Positions 1 to 10,180 of a DNA stretch of 64,000 nt are shown in pieces (positions within the stretch are counted from its first letter, which is position 1; each line of letters starts with the position of its first letter). The DNA lies in NCBI RefSeq assembly GCF_964059125.1, contig NZ_OZ060395.1:562869-626868 (forward strand). Direction: 5' to 3'. This DNA is from Buchnera aphidicola (Eriosoma lanigerum). GTDB taxonomy: Bacteria; Pseudomonadota; Gammaproteobacteria; Enterobacterales; Enterobacteriaceae. Made by a program: the position numbers and the translations under genes. The notes under the pieces were generated by a model that saw only the letters and a program-made list of their open reading frames with translations, made no database searches and was not told the origin of the DNA.

Positions 1-105
1 TGAATCATAAAATTCCATATTAAGTTGTTGAGCTAATTGTTTTCCTATAGTACTTTTTCCGGCTCCCATAGGACCTACTAGAAAAATATTTCGTTTTTCT
101 GCCAT
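1..105 (-). CDS. aroK: Shikimate kinase I, 5' part (cut by window edge)
   Basis: The first 35 codons of shikimate kinase, which phosphorylates shikimate with ATP in the chorismate pathway for aromatic amino acids. The visible N-terminus carries the Walker A P-loop GPMGAGKST at residues 11-19 and is nearly identical to E. coli AroK. The gene runs off the left edge on the minus strand, so the rest cannot be judged. In Buchnera this pathway supplies the aphid with essential aromatic amino acids (established knowledge). The ATG is at 105; no strong Shine-Dalgarno is visible upstream. Confidence 0.93.
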   Translation of the reverse strand, partial: MAEKRNIFLVGPMGAGKSTIGKQLAQQLNMEFYDS

Positions 106-798
106 TGTTTTATTATTTTAATAATTTGTGAATGATGTCCAGCAATAAAATATAAAGCTGGTAGGATATAAAATATATATTGAAATAAATTAAAATAATT
201 ATTAATACTGATACATATTATACACATAATATATATGTATTACACAAAATAGAATTATTTTATATAATATACAAGAATAAATATATTATTTTTATATTAA
301 TAATTCATAAACATGAAATGAAAATATATCAATATAATTTAAATAAAATACACAACTAAACTATACATCAATAATTTAATAATAAAATATTTGGAATAAA
401 TAATATTCTATAACTAAAATCATAAAAATTAATATAAATCATAGTATTCATAAAAATATTATAAATAAATAATTTTATACTATAAATATAACTTTAAAAT
501 TAATTTTATTAATTTAAAATTAATTATAGAATTCTATATTCATACAATATATTAAATGGATTGTACATATAACGTGTTTATAAAAATAATTATTTGTATA
601 TTACATTAATACATGGTAATATTTTTTAAAATTTAATAATAAAATTAAAAATAATAAAATAAATATATTTGATAAAAAATAATTAATAAATTAAATAGTA
701 TTACAATATTTTAAAAAAATTATAATAGAATATTTTAAAATACAATGAATTAATAATAAAATTATTAATAAGAAAAGATCACAAATTAAATTGATTAT
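106..798. other. AT-rich spacer upstream of aroK
   Basis: About 690 bases of almost pure A/T between the aroK start and tRNA-Ser. I see no open frame with protein-like composition, no RNA gene and no convincing promoter or hairpin. It probably holds the aroK promoter, and may be eroded former coding sequence. Confidence 0.6.
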
Positions 799-883
799 GG
801 TGAGATGTCCGAGAGGCTTAAAGAGCATGCCTGGAAAGCGTGTATACGGAAACGTATCAAGGGTTCGAATCCCTTTCTCACCA
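799..883 (+). tRNA. serX: tRNA-Ser (GGA)
   Basis: A class II tRNA with acceptor GGTGAGA paired to TCTCACC, a long variable arm (TATACGGAAACGTATC region) and T-loop GGTTCGAATCC. The anticodon loop CTGGAAA gives GGA, reading UCC/UCU. It is very close to E. coli tRNA-Ser(GGA). The base after the acceptor stem is A, where enterobacterial serine tRNAs have G73, and CCA is not encoded. The symbol is by analogy with the E. coli GGA isoacceptors (serW/serX). Confidence 0.95.
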
Positions 884-973
884 AAATAGTTTATATTAAT
901 TAATATCATTCATGATAACAATATTTTTTATTAATCAATTATAACTATAATTACATAATATATTAGATTTGAT

Positions 974-1684
974 TTAATCTAATACAATAGATTCTAATGC
1001 TAGTAATATCATATCATCAAAAGAGTTTTCCCTATCTTGAGAAGAAATTGTTTCTTTTCTTTTTAAATGATCCGAAACAGTACAAATAGACAATGCTTTA
1101 AAACCTAATTCTGCTGATAATCCATATATTCCAGCAGTCTCCATTTCAATTCCTAAAATATTGAATTTTTCTATTAATTTTAACCTTGTATCGTCATGTG
1201 TACAATAAAACAAATCAGTACTAAACAAATTTCCAGTAAGTATTTTTATTTTAATTTTTTTTGCAATGTTAATCATGTTTAACAACATGCCCACATCAGC
1301 TATAGCAGAAAAATCATAATCATGGAATTTTATTCTATTCACTTTAGAATCTGTACAGGCTCCTACACCCACAATAATATCTCTTAAATTTATCTTGTTA
1401 TTGACTGTTCCACATGTTCCTACTCGAATAATTTTTTTTACATTAAAAAACGTTACCAATTCATATACATAAATAGAACATGAAGGTATTCCAATTCCAT
1501 GACTTAAAACTGAAACTTTACGATTTTTGTAATAACCAGTAAATCCCAACATAGATCGAATATTACTAACTAAAATACTACTCTGTAAATATTTTTCTGC
1601 TATATATTTTGCCCTTTTAGGATCACCAGGCATTAATACTAAATCAGAAAAATCATATAAATTGGCATTAATATGAATGGTCAT
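974..1684 (-). CDS. deoD: Purine nucleoside phosphorylase DeoD-type
   Basis: Cleaves purine (deoxy)nucleosides with phosphate to the free base and (deoxy)ribose-1-phosphate; cytosolic hexamer in E. coli. At 236 residues it matches the E. coli length (239). The phosphate-binding MPGDP is at residues 18-22, LGFTGYYKNRKVSVLSHGIGIPS follows the family pattern in part, and EMETAGIYG and SDH near residue 204 (catalytic Asp) are present. It lies 45 bp downstream of deoB in the same direction, the E. coli deoB-deoD order; deoC and deoA are not next to them. Together the pair recycles nucleosides into pentose phosphates. Confidence 0.96.
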   Translation of the reverse strand: MTIHINANLYDFSDLVLMPGDPKRAKYIAEKYLQSSILVSNIRSMLGFTGYYKNRKVSVLSHGIGIPSCSIYVYELVTFFNVKKIIRVGTCGTVNNKINLRDIIVGVGACTDSKVNRIKFHDYDFSAIADVGMLLNMINIAKKIKIKILTGNLFSTDLFYCTHDDTRLKLIEKFNILGIEMETAGIYGLSAELGFKALSICTVSDHLKRKETISSQDRENSFDDMILLALESIVLD

Positions 1685-1729
1685 TCTAATTAATTTTTCC
1701 TATATTTAAACAATGATACTTTAATATAA

Positions 1730-2974
1730 CTAATAACATTTAGTATTTTCATTAATCATACTTTTACCATATTTCATATTAGAAAGAGAAAAAAAATGAG
1801 CAATTGTTTGAGCTATATCCGAAAAACTATTACGATAACCTAAAAATTTACTTGAAAAAATAGGACTATATAACAAAATTGGAATAAATTCACGAGTATG
1901 ATCAAAACCTTTCCAAGTAGGATCACATCCGTGATCAGCTGTTACAATTAATAAATCTGAATCTGTAATTTGATTAATGATATCCAACAATTTTAAATCG
2001 AAAAATTCTAAACCTTGTGCATAACCAGATACATCTCTTCTATGCCCCCATAAAGAATCAAAATCTGAAAAGTTAGTAAAAACAATTGAATTTTTTTTAG
2101 ATATTTTAATTGCATATGTTGTTTTCTCTAATAAATCTGATAATCCATTAGCAACTATTGTCTTAGTTATTCCTACTCCAGAAAAAATATCAGTTATTTT
2201 CCCAATTCCAATAACTTCACCTTGTTTTTCTATAATTAATTTTTCCATTACATTTATTTCACTAGGTACTACTGAAAAATCTTTTCTATTATTAGTTCTT
2301 TTAATATTTTTAATACTATTGCCAATAAATGGTCTAGCTATTACTCTTCCTATATTATATTTTCTTTTATCTAAAATTTTACGCACAATACTAGATAAAC
2401 AATACAAATTATTCAAACCAAATACTGTTTCATGACATGCAATTTGCACAACAGAATCCGATGAAGTATAAAAAATAGGTTTATTCGTTTGAATATGTTC
2501 TTCAAAAAATTTCTGTATTATTGTTGTTCCCGATGCATGGCAATTACCAAGTATTCCATCAATATTCGATTCTTTAATAATATGATTTACTAATGATTCA
2601 GGAAGACTATTTTTTTTTTCAATAAATTTATCCCATGGCTTAAAACTAGGTATACCCATAATTTCTAAATGACCTGATAAAGTATCTTTATCCATAGAAA
2701 TAGGACTAGCATAAGCATAGCTACCTATTGTATTTTCATATCTATTTAATCCTACAGGATATATTTTAGTTAATTCGTATATTAATTTCCCTAAACCTAA
2801 TGCTGTTAAATTAGGAATATATAAATTTCCATTTCTGTTACAATTAGCTAATCCCAAAAAACAACTTTCATTAACATGTCCAAAAGTGTTTGCTCCTTCA
2901 TCACCAAATTGATTTGAATCTTTACAAGAACCTATTCCAAATGAATCTAATAACATAATAAAAACTCTATTCAT
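1730..2974 (-). CDS. deoB: Phosphopentomutase
   Basis: Interconverts (deoxy)ribose-1-phosphate and (deoxy)ribose-5-phosphate, using two Mn ions. The 414 residues compare with 407 in E. coli. Alkaline-phosphatase-superfamily metal motifs are visible: DSFGIGSC at residues 10-17, FDSLWGHRRDV near residue 306, TADHGCDPTW near residue 345 and a later HTREF. The phospho-acceptor Thr is in GANTFGH near residues 28-34. The start MNRVFIMLLDSFG aligns directly with the E. coli start. First gene of a deoB-deoD pair. Confidence 0.96.
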   Translation of the reverse strand: MNRVFIMLLDSFGIGSCKDSNQFGDEGANTFGHVNESCFLGLANCNRNGNLYIPNLTALGLGKLIYELTKIYPVGLNRYENTIGSYAYASPISMDKDTLSGHLEIMGIPSFKPWDKFIEKKNSLPESLVNHIIKESNIDGILGNCHASGTTIIQKFFEEHIQTNKPIFYTSSDSVVQIACHETVFGLNNLYCLSSIVRKILDKRKYNIGRVIARPFIGNSIKNIKRTNNRKDFSVVPSEINVMEKLIIEKQGEVIGIGKITDIFSGVGITKTIVANGLSDLLEKTTYAIKISKKNSIVFTNFSDFDSLWGHRRDVSGYAQGLEFFDLKLLDIINQITDSDLLIVTADHGCDPTWKGFDHTREFIPILLYSPIFSSKFLGYRNSFSDIAQTIAHFFSLSNMKYGKSMINENTKCY

Positions 2975-3159
2975 ATAGAATACTCTAAAAAATGTTATCT
3001 TGATATAATATCATCATGATTGATTAAAAATATAATAAATATATCAAATTATAATGTTATCAATTGAATTATTAAAAATTATTAATGTTATTCATACATT
3101 TTACTATTATTTAAATATATTTAATTATACATTCTATTAATAAATTTATAATTAATATA

Positions 3160-4755
3160 TTAATTTTCTCTAATTTTATTAAATATAATATTTGGATGTT
3201 TATCTATTATAAGACTCAAATTAAAAAAGCTTGGAACTAGATATACTAAATGATTATTATTATCTAAAGCTAAATTATTTTTATATTTATCTTTAAATGT
3301 TTTCAACTGTAATACATCATTGGAAACAATCCATCTAATTGCTACTATACTAATATTTTTGTAAATAACTTCTATTTTATATTCTATTCTTAATCGTTCA
3401 ACAACAATATCTAACTGTAATATTCCGATTACACCTATAATTAAATTATTATTAGTTATTGGTCGAAATATTTGTATTGCACCTTCTTCAGATAATTGAG
3501 ATAAACCTTTATATAATTGTTTTTTCTGTAAAGGATATTTTAAACAAATTAAACGAAAAATTTCTGGTGAAAAATAAGGAATTCCAATAAAATTTATTAT
3601 TTCACCTTCAGTAAATGTATCTCCAATAAAAACAGAACCATGATTATAAATTCCAATAATATCTCCAGGATACGCACTATCTTCTACAATCTTTCTATCT
3701 CCTGATAAAAATCTCATAGCCTTATGTACAATAATTTTAGATCCTGTACGAACATGTTGTAATTTAATTCCATTATAATATTTTCCTGAAACAATTCTAA
3801 CAAAAGCAATTCGATCACGATGCTTTAAATCCATGTTAGCTTGTATTTTAAAAACAAATCCAGTGAAATGCTTTTCTTCCGGTTGAACAATACGTATGTC
3901 AGTAGATTTATATTTTGGACTAGGTCCGTAATATACTAAAAAATTGAACATATCGATAATACCAATATCACATAATGCACTTCCAAAAAAAACAGGTGTT
4001 GTTATCCTATTAACAAAATCTTTTTTATTGAATTTACAATACGATATATTAATTAATTCAATTTCTTCTCTTAAAATTTTTGCTTCAGTAACACCTATAT
4101 ATTGATCTAATAGCTTATCATATATATCAGATAATTTAATAACCTCATCTTTTTTATTATAATTTCTTGCTTTTAACTTATAAATATATATTTCTGAATG
4201 GATAAAATGATAAATACCATAAAATCTAGAACCAATACCAATAGGCCATGTTATTGGTATACATGTTATTTTCAATTTTGATTCTATTTCATCTAATAAT
4301 TCTATAGGATTTTTACTGTTACGATCTAATTTATTAATAAAAACAACAATTGGAGTATTTTGTTGTTCAATAATGTGCATTAATTTTTTTGTTCTTGTTT
4401 CAATTCCTTTAGCAGCATCAATCACCATAAGACAACAATCTACAGCTGTTAAAATTCTATAAGTATCTTCTGAAAAATCTTCATGACCAGGAGTATCTAA
4501 TAAATTAATAAAATAATTATCATAATTAAATTGCATAATTGAACTAGTTATAGAAATACCTCTTTCTTGTTCAATTTTCATCCAATCAGATTTAACATAT
4601 TTACCAGATTTTTTAGCTTTAACAGTTCCGGTAGAGTGAATGACATTTCCTAAAAATAAAATTTTTTCAGTTATAGTAGTTTTTCCAGCATCTGGATGAG
4701 CAACAATAGCAAAAGTACGTCGTTTTTGAATTTCCATAAAATTAATACTATTCAT
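3160..4755 (-). CDS. prfC: Peptide chain release factor 3
   Basis: A translational GTPase that removes RF1/RF2 from the ribosome after termination. Its 531 residues match E. coli RF3 (529). The G1 loop AHPDAGKTT is at residues 19-27, G3 DTPGHEDF near 87-94 and G4 NKLDR near 141, followed by domain II (FVFKIQANMDPKHRD-like region) and the C-terminal domain. The start codon fits the E. coli N-terminus; MEIQKRRTF seven residues in is a possible alternative. It is transcribed alone, with AT-rich spacers on both sides. Confidence 0.97.
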   Translation of the reverse strand: MNSINFMEIQKRRTFAIVAHPDAGKTTITEKILFLGNVIHSTGTVKAKKSGKYVKSDWMKIEQERGISITSSIMQFNYDNYFINLLDTPGHEDFSEDTYRILTAVDCCLMVIDAAKGIETRTKKLMHIIEQQNTPIVVFINKLDRNSKNPIELLDEIESKLKITCIPITWPIGIGSRFYGIYHFIHSEIYIYKLKARNYNKKDEVIKLSDIYDKLLDQYIGVTEAKILREEIELINISYCKFNKKDFVNRITTPVFFGSALCDIGIIDMFNFLVYYGPSPKYKSTDIRIVQPEEKHFTGFVFKIQANMDLKHRDRIAFVRIVSGKYYNGIKLQHVRTGSKIIVHKAMRFLSGDRKIVEDSAYPGDIIGIYNHGSVFIGDTFTEGEIINFIGIPYFSPEIFRLICLKYPLQKKQLYKGLSQLSEEGAIQIFRPITNNNLIIGVIGILQLDIVVERLRIEYKIEVIYKNISIVAIRWIVSNDVLQLKTFKDKYKNNLALDNNNHLVYLVPSFFNLSLIIDKHPNIIFNKIREN

Positions 4756-5331
4756 TCATAGCAATCTTCTTATTAAAATTAAACATTTGTGAAATAAAAT
4801 TACAAAAACAACATATTTTTTCACTAAAATTATCAATAAAATACATTAATAATGATATAAAATATCAATTTTTTTTACATAAATTTCATACATATTGTTG
4901 TAAACATATATATTTAAATGATAATAATAAAATATTATACGATAATTCATGTTATATATGTACATATATTAACACTTTATTTTATTAATAATAATGAAAA
5001 TTTCTAAATTAATATATATTCAAATTAATCATTACATATATGTAAATCTATAAAAATGTCTATATATCTAAGTTCACATAAATGATTAATATCATTGATG
5101 ATATATATCATAGTTAATAACTAATTAATATAATTAATTTAATATAATATAAAATATTAAAGATAAAAAAATCCATATTAAATTATACAATAATTATATT
5201 GACTTATATAAAATTATTATAATAAATCAATATTTATTAAAACAATTTTTAAAAAATTACAAATATATTTATTAGAATGATATTAAATTTAAATAATATA
5301 CGATATATTAAATATATAAATTCTAATATTT
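4756..5331. other. AT-rich spacer between nfuA and prfC
   Basis: Roughly 575 bases of A/T-rich DNA downstream of nfuA and upstream of prfC. I see no coding frame. A 9-bp inverted repeat (5270-5278 with 5320-5328) lies just past the nfuA stop, but the loop is too long to call a terminator. Confidence 0.5.
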
Positions 5332-5904
5332 TCAATAAAAAGAATGTATTCCATGTTGATGTTCTGTAACATCTTGTACTCCTTTTAATTCAGGAAACTC
5401 TAATAATAACGTTTTTTCAATACCTTCTTTTAAAGTTAATTTAACCATTGAACAACCATTACAACCACCACTAAATTGTAATATTACATAACCTTTAGTG
5501 TTAACTTTAATTAATGTTACCTTGCCTCCATGTGATAATAATTGAGGATTAATTCTATATTCTAAAAACTCTTCTATTCTATTTTGTAATAAATTTCCTG
5601 GAATTATAATATTCTTTGCATATGGAGCTTTTAAAGTTAATCTTTCTTCTAAATTATCTATAATCAAATCAATTTCAGCATTCTTTAAATAAGGTAAATA
5701 CTTTTTATCAATATATATACTAAAACCACAATAGTGAAATACATTATCTGATGATTGTATCTCATCTTTTAAACAATATGTAACTTTCCCTTCAGCATAA
5801 TTAGTACCTACATGTTCTACAAATACTCGAATTTGAGTACCTTTTTCTTCTTTAAGTAATAATTTTCGAAAATATTCTTCTGCTAGTTCTGAAATATAAA
5901 TCAT
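5332..5904 (-). CDS. nfuA: Fe-S biogenesis protein NfuA
   Basis: Carries and delivers 4Fe-4S clusters to apoproteins. At 190 residues it equals E. coli NfuA (191). The degenerate A-type N-terminal domain is followed by a C-terminal Nfu domain with the cluster-ligating CxxC (GGCNGCSMV; Cys148 and Cys151). The last residues (PELKGVQDVTEHQHGIHSFY) are close to E. coli. In E. coli nfuA (gntY/yhgI) lies near bioH, which is also the next gene here but divergently transcribed. With the isc cluster at 57-61 kb it forms the Fe-S supply of the cell. Confidence 0.96.
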   Translation of the reverse strand: MIYISELAEEYFRKLLLKEEKGTQIRVFVEHVGTNYAEGKVTYCLKDEIQSSDNVFHYCGFSIYIDKKYLPYLKNAEIDLIIDNLEERLTLKAPYAKNIIIPGNLLQNRIEEFLEYRINPQLLSHGGKVTLIKVNTKGYVILQFSGGCNGCSMVKLTLKEGIEKTLLLEFPELKGVQDVTEHQHGIHSFY

Positions 5905-6076
5905 AATAAGAATAAAAGTTATATGTAAAATATTTCTATATTAACTGATCAATAACATAAACACAATATTCAAAATATTTAATAAAAATATAATATAAAA
6001 TTTATATGATCATAAATTCAATAAAAGTGCATTACACTATTACATATACATATAATATTTATATATATAAAAAAAA

Positions 6077-6853
6077 ATGAAAAAGTTAATTAAAATTACC
6101 ATGGGAACTGGAGATACTAACCTTGTATTATTACATGGATGGGGAATGAATTCAAAAATATGGTATTCAGTTATTCCTTTCCTGAAACCTTATTTTAAAT
6201 TACATTTAATTGATTTGCCTGGATTTGGAAAGAACTATCAATATAACAACATGACCATTGACGAAATAATAAATTATTTATATTTGAATATTCCACATAA
6301 ATCCATTTTATTAGGATGGTCACTTGGTGGTTTAATAGCTTGCAAAATAGCATTGACTTATCCCGATAATATAATAGGTATTATTACTGTTTGTTCTTCA
6401 CCATACTTTATTAAAGATAACTATTGGCCTGGAATTAGTCCAATGTTGCTACAAGAATTTTCTAATAATATGAAAACTAACTATTTAAAAACTATAAAAC
6501 AATTTTTATTTATTCAATTAGGTTCGTATATTTCTAAAAAAAAAATAGAATATTTACTAAAAATGATATTATCAGAAAAACAACCAACAGTACTTGCATT
6601 AGAATCAACTTTAAATATTCTATATAATACTGATTTAAGAAAATTAATTAAAAAATTTACTATACCATTATTAAGAATATATGGAAAATTTGATTCTATA
6701 GTTCCTCATATAATAAAAAATATCTTAGATCGAGACTGGAAACATACTTATTCAGTAACATTAGAACAATCTGCTCATATCCCTTTTATTTCACAATCAA
6801 TACAATTTTGTAAAATCATACTAGAATTTAATTCTTACATTAAAAATATCTGA
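6077..6853 (+). CDS. bioH: Pimeloyl-ACP methyl ester carboxylesterase
   Basis: Alpha/beta hydrolase that removes the methyl ester from pimeloyl-ACP methyl ester, closing the biotin-specific side route of fatty acid synthesis. The 258 residues match E. coli BioH (256). The oxyanion/HGWGMN motif is at residues 20-25, the nucleophile elbow GWSLGG puts Ser at 82, the acidic residue is in YGKFDSIVP near 207, and the His is in QSAHIPFIS near 235. Other biotin genes are not in this window. The start has a run of A's rather than a clear Shine-Dalgarno. Confidence 0.93.
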   Translation: MKKLIKITMGTGDTNLVLLHGWGMNSKIWYSVIPFLKPYFKLHLIDLPGFGKNYQYNNMTIDEIINYLYLNIPHKSILLGWSLGGLIACKIALTYPDNIIGIITVCSSPYFIKDNYWPGISPMLLQEFSNNMKTNYLKTIKQFLFIQLGSYISKKKIEYLLKMILSEKQPTVLALESTLNILYNTDLRKLIKKFTIPLLRIYGKFDSIVPHIIKNILDRDWKHTYSVTLEQSAHIPFISQSIQFCKIILEFNSYIKNI

Positions 6854-7038
6854 AAGAACAACAATCATTGGTTTATATATAATATAATTAACACAATAAA
6901 TATCAAGAAAATACATTACAATTAATAATTTGTTAATAAAATTACTATACTATCAATAAAAATTATTCATTGATTAATAGTAAACAATTATATTTTAGTA
7001 CACATATTATGTAACCTAAATTACTTAAAAAAAAAAAC

Positions 7039-7076
7039 TGTAACAAATATAGTTTGATATATCTATATTTGTTACA
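7039..7076 (-). terminator. Rho-independent terminator of ssb
   Basis: A perfect 14-bp inverted repeat (7039-7052 with 7063-7076, 10-nt loop) begins 11 bp past the ssb stop. On the minus strand the stem is followed, after C, by an uninterrupted run of T's, the layout of an intrinsic terminator. The stem is AT-rich but long. Confidence 0.85.
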
Positions 7077-7087
7077 TAAATAAAAAA

Positions 7088-7603
7088 TTAAAATGGAATT
7101 TCGTCATCAAAATCTATTGGTGATAAAGTATTCATAACAGAATTTTTCTCTTTATATGAATTTAATGAATCATCTTCCAATACATTTTTTTCTTGTGTCA
7201 TTTTTTTTTGTTCATTATTTTGATTTCTAGAAACAGAAGATATAATATTAGCATTTCTACTACCTAACATTTGCATAGTTCCTGAAACATTTACTACTAC
7301 TTCTGTAGTATAACGATCTACTCCATTCTGATCTTGCCATTTTCTAGTTTGCAAAGAACCTTCAATATAAACTTGAGAACCCTTTCTTAAATATTCTCCA
7401 GTAATTTCAGCTGGTTTTCCAAATAATACAATACGATGCCATTCAGTTTTTTCTTTTAAATCTCCTGTATTTTTATCTTTCCAAGTATCAGAAGTAGCTA
7501 CAGTAATATTAGCAACAGCATTACCATTTGGCATATAACGTAATTCTGGATCTTGTCCTAAATATCCAATTAAAATAACTTTGTTTATTCCTCTACTAGC
7601 CAT
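7088..7603 (-). CDS. ssb: Single-stranded DNA-binding protein
   Basis: Coats single-stranded DNA during replication and repair and recruits partner proteins. It has 171 residues against 178 in E. coli. The N-terminal OB fold ([22 protein letters not shown], then [18 protein letters not shown]) covers about residues 1-112, followed by a short polar linker. The acidic partner-docking tip DFDDEIPF is intact. It diverges from dnaB across an 878-bp spacer. The start is preceded by GAAAGGATATCTAAG, a usable Shine-Dalgarno. Confidence 0.97.
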   Translation of the reverse strand: MASRGINKVILIGYLGQDPELRYMPNGNAVANITVATSDTWKDKNTGDLKEKTEWHRIVLFGKPAEITGEYLRKGSQVYIEGSLQTRKWQDQNGVDRYTTEVVVNVSGTMQMLGSRNANIISSVSRNQNNEQKKMTQEKNVLEDDSLNSYKEKNSVMNTLSPIDFDDEIPF

Positions 7604-8481
7604 CTTAGATATCCTTTCTGTAAAATAATAACAATAAATATCACTTATAATAATTCATTGGTTCTTAATGTATACATTCTAAAATATATATATATATAAT
7701 TAATCATATAATATACATAAATTCAAAATATAAGATCAAAATCTATATAATTAATCTAAATAATTAATAATTTTATATAATTTTTCAATCGAAAAAAAAA
7801 AAAATTAATATTATGAAAATTTCATAGCGTAAATATGTTTTTATAAATTTTATACTATTATGTTATAAATTAATTAAATTTTAAGTTATAAAAAAAATAA
7901 ATTTTATCACAAACAACTTAAAAAAATATATAAAACAAATACCTACATGAAAAACTACAACACACATATATGTCTAATAAATATAAATTATTAATTACAT
8001 ATTTATATTTTAATTAAATAAATTCATAGTATTAATAATTATAAAAATAAACATTTATTATTCATAAAATTTTTTCTATATGAAATCATAATTGCAATAT
8101 CATACAACATCGACTACAGTCTATATTAAAAATAAGTTTTTTAAATTAAAGAAACAGATATATTATAAGATATAAATCTTATATGATAAATAACATAGAT
8201 AAAAAATAATAACTAAAGTATATTAACTATATAAAATATATTATTAGAAATATTACAATACTATTGAATGATTAATTACCATATATATCAAGTATATATC
8301 ATAATTTTTATATAGTAATCCAAACATAACAAGTATTACATTATATTAACAAAAAATCATAATAAATTATAATTAATCAACTATTATTTAAGAATAAATA
8401 ATAATTCATTAAATATTATTTAATATTATAATTCATTTATTTCATTAACCTTTATAGAAAAATTTTTAATATTTATCTCAT
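7604..8481. other. Long AT-rich divergent spacer ssb/dnaB
   Basis: About 880 bases between the divergent ssb and dnaB genes. There are many short A/T palindromes but no open frame with protein character, no RNA gene and no extended inverted repeat that I can see. It must contain both promoters. The excess length suggests decayed sequence. Confidence 0.5.
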
Positions 8482-9879
8482 ATGACAGATAATAAATTTT
8501 TAAGAATAGAATCTGAAAAAAACATAAATAATATTACAATACCACCTCATTCATTAGAAGCAGAACAATCCGTACTTGGTGGATTGATGTTAGATAATGA
8601 ACAATGGGATAATGTATCAGAACATGTTGTAATAGCAGATTTTTATAGCAAAGCACACCAATTAATATTTTGCGAAATGCAATCTTTATTAAATCTCGGA
8701 TATCCTATTGATTTAATTACACTGTCTGAATCTTTAGAACAAAATGGTAAATTAGAACAAGTAGGAAGATTTTCATACTTAGCTGAATTATCAAAAAATA
8801 CGCCTAGTACTGCAAATATTATTGCTTATGCAGATATAGTTAGAGAGCGAGCTATAGTTAGAGAAATAATTGCTGTAGCTAACAAAATTGCGTATGCTGG
8901 ATATCATCCTCAAGGAAGAAAAAGTGAAGAATTATTAGATTTTGCTGAATCTAGTGTTTTCAATATAGCTGAAAAAAGAACTAAAAAAAATTTAGGACCT
9001 AAAAATATAGAAGAAATATTAGATTCTACAATTGCAAATATTGAAAAATTATTTGATAATCCACATGATGGAATTACAGGAATTAACACTGGGTATCAAG
9101 ATCTTAATAAAAAAACTTCTGGTTTACAACAATCAGATTTGATCATTATAGCAGCACGTCCATCAATGGGTAAAACAACATTTGCTATGAATATTTGTGA
9201 AAATGCAGCAATGCTATATGATAAACCAGTTTTAATTTTTAGTTTAGAGATGCCAGTAGAACAAATTATGATGCGTATGCTATCTTCGTTATCTCGTGTT
9301 CATCAAACTAAAATACGAACTGGTCAACTTAATGATGAAGATTGGGCCAGAATTTCAGGAACAATTAATATTTTATTAAAGAAAAAAAACATTTACATTG
9401 ATGATTCTTCTGGATTGACACCAAGTGAAATAAGATCAAGAGCAAGAAGAATATATCGAGATCATCATGGATTAAGTTTAATTATGGTAGATTATTTACA
9501 ATTAATGAAAATTCCTTCTTTATCAGAAAATCGAACATTAGAAATTGCTGAAATATCAAGAACTTTAAAATCATTAGCAAAAGAACTAGAAGTTCCAATT
9601 ATAGCATTATCTCAATTAAATCGTTCATTAGAACAACGATCTGACAAACGTCCTATCAACTCTGATTTAAGAGAATCAGGATCATTAGAACAAGATGCTG
9701 ATCTTATTTTATTTATTTATAGAGATGAAATATATCATGAAAATAGTGATTTTAAAGGAATTGCAGAAATTATTATAGGAAAACAAAGAAATGGTCCAAC
9801 GGGAACAATTAAATTGACATTTAATGGACATTGGTCTAGATTTGATAATTATTCAGGTACAGAATATAATTACGAATAA
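8482..9879 (+). CDS. dnaB: Replicative DNA helicase
   Basis: Hexameric 5'-3' helicase at the replication fork. The 465 residues compare with 471 in E. coli. The N-terminal domain starts with PPHSLEAEQSVLGGLMLDNEQWD; the RecA-like C-terminal domain has Walker A ARPSMGKTT near residue 230, FSLEMP, Walker B LIMVDYLQLM and SDLRESGSLEQDADLI. No intein or truncation. An ATG preceded by TCATAT follows an AT-rich spacer, and the N-terminal alignment supports this start. Confidence 0.98.
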   Translation: MTDNKFLRIESEKNINNITIPPHSLEAEQSVLGGLMLDNEQWDNVSEHVVIADFYSKAHQLIFCEMQSLLNLGYPIDLITLSESLEQNGKLEQVGRFSYLAELSKNTPSTANIIAYADIVRERAIVREIIAVANKIAYAGYHPQGRKSEELLDFAESSVFNIAEKRTKKNLGPKNIEEILDSTIANIEKLFDNPHDGITGINTGYQDLNKKTSGLQQSDLIIIAARPSMGKTTFAMNICENAAMLYDKPVLIFSLEMPVEQIMMRMLSSLSRVHQTKIRTGQLNDEDWARISGTINILLKKKNIYIDDSSGLTPSEIRSRARRIYRDHHGLSLIMVDYLQLMKIPSLSENRTLEIAEISRTLKSLAKELEVPIIALSQLNRSLEQRSDKRPINSDLRESGSLEQDADLILFIYRDEIYHENSDFKGIAEIIIGKQRNGPTGTIKLTFNGHWSRFDNYSGTEYNYE

Positions 9880-9917
9880 AAAATAAAATATTTTATTTTA
9901 ATTTCATATTATGAAAT
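9880..9917 (+). terminator. Possible AT-only terminator hairpins after dnaB
   Basis: Immediately after the dnaB stop come a 10-bp-arm palindrome made only of A and T (about 9880-9899) and then an 8-bp-arm hairpin (aatttcat/atgaaatt). Stability is low because of the lack of G/C, so terminator function is only an inference. Confidence 0.3.
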
Positions 9918-10180
9918 TAATCATAAAAATTATATTATATAGTATATAATATAAGTTAAATTAAACAAATTAATTAAATAATTAAATAATTCATACTGTA
10001 TAATACGAAAGTTAATTAATAATATTAAAAAAAAATTAATATTAAAATTTAAATAATAAAAAATTGAATGTTATAAATGTTTAATAACATAATTTATTAT
10101 ATTTAATAATAGTATACAATTATGTAATTACTAATTATATAACAATTACATCCATTATAATCAAAAATGTGAATAAAATA
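9918..10180. other. AT-rich spacer before gshB
   Basis: About 260 bases with no coding or RNA signal. It presumably includes the gshB promoter. Confidence 0.45.

Noticed and set aside
691-909. 72-codon minus-strand open frame
   Set aside because: It runs antisense through tRNA-Ser; the only protein-like part is the reverse complement of the tRNA, and the rest is low-complexity A/T.
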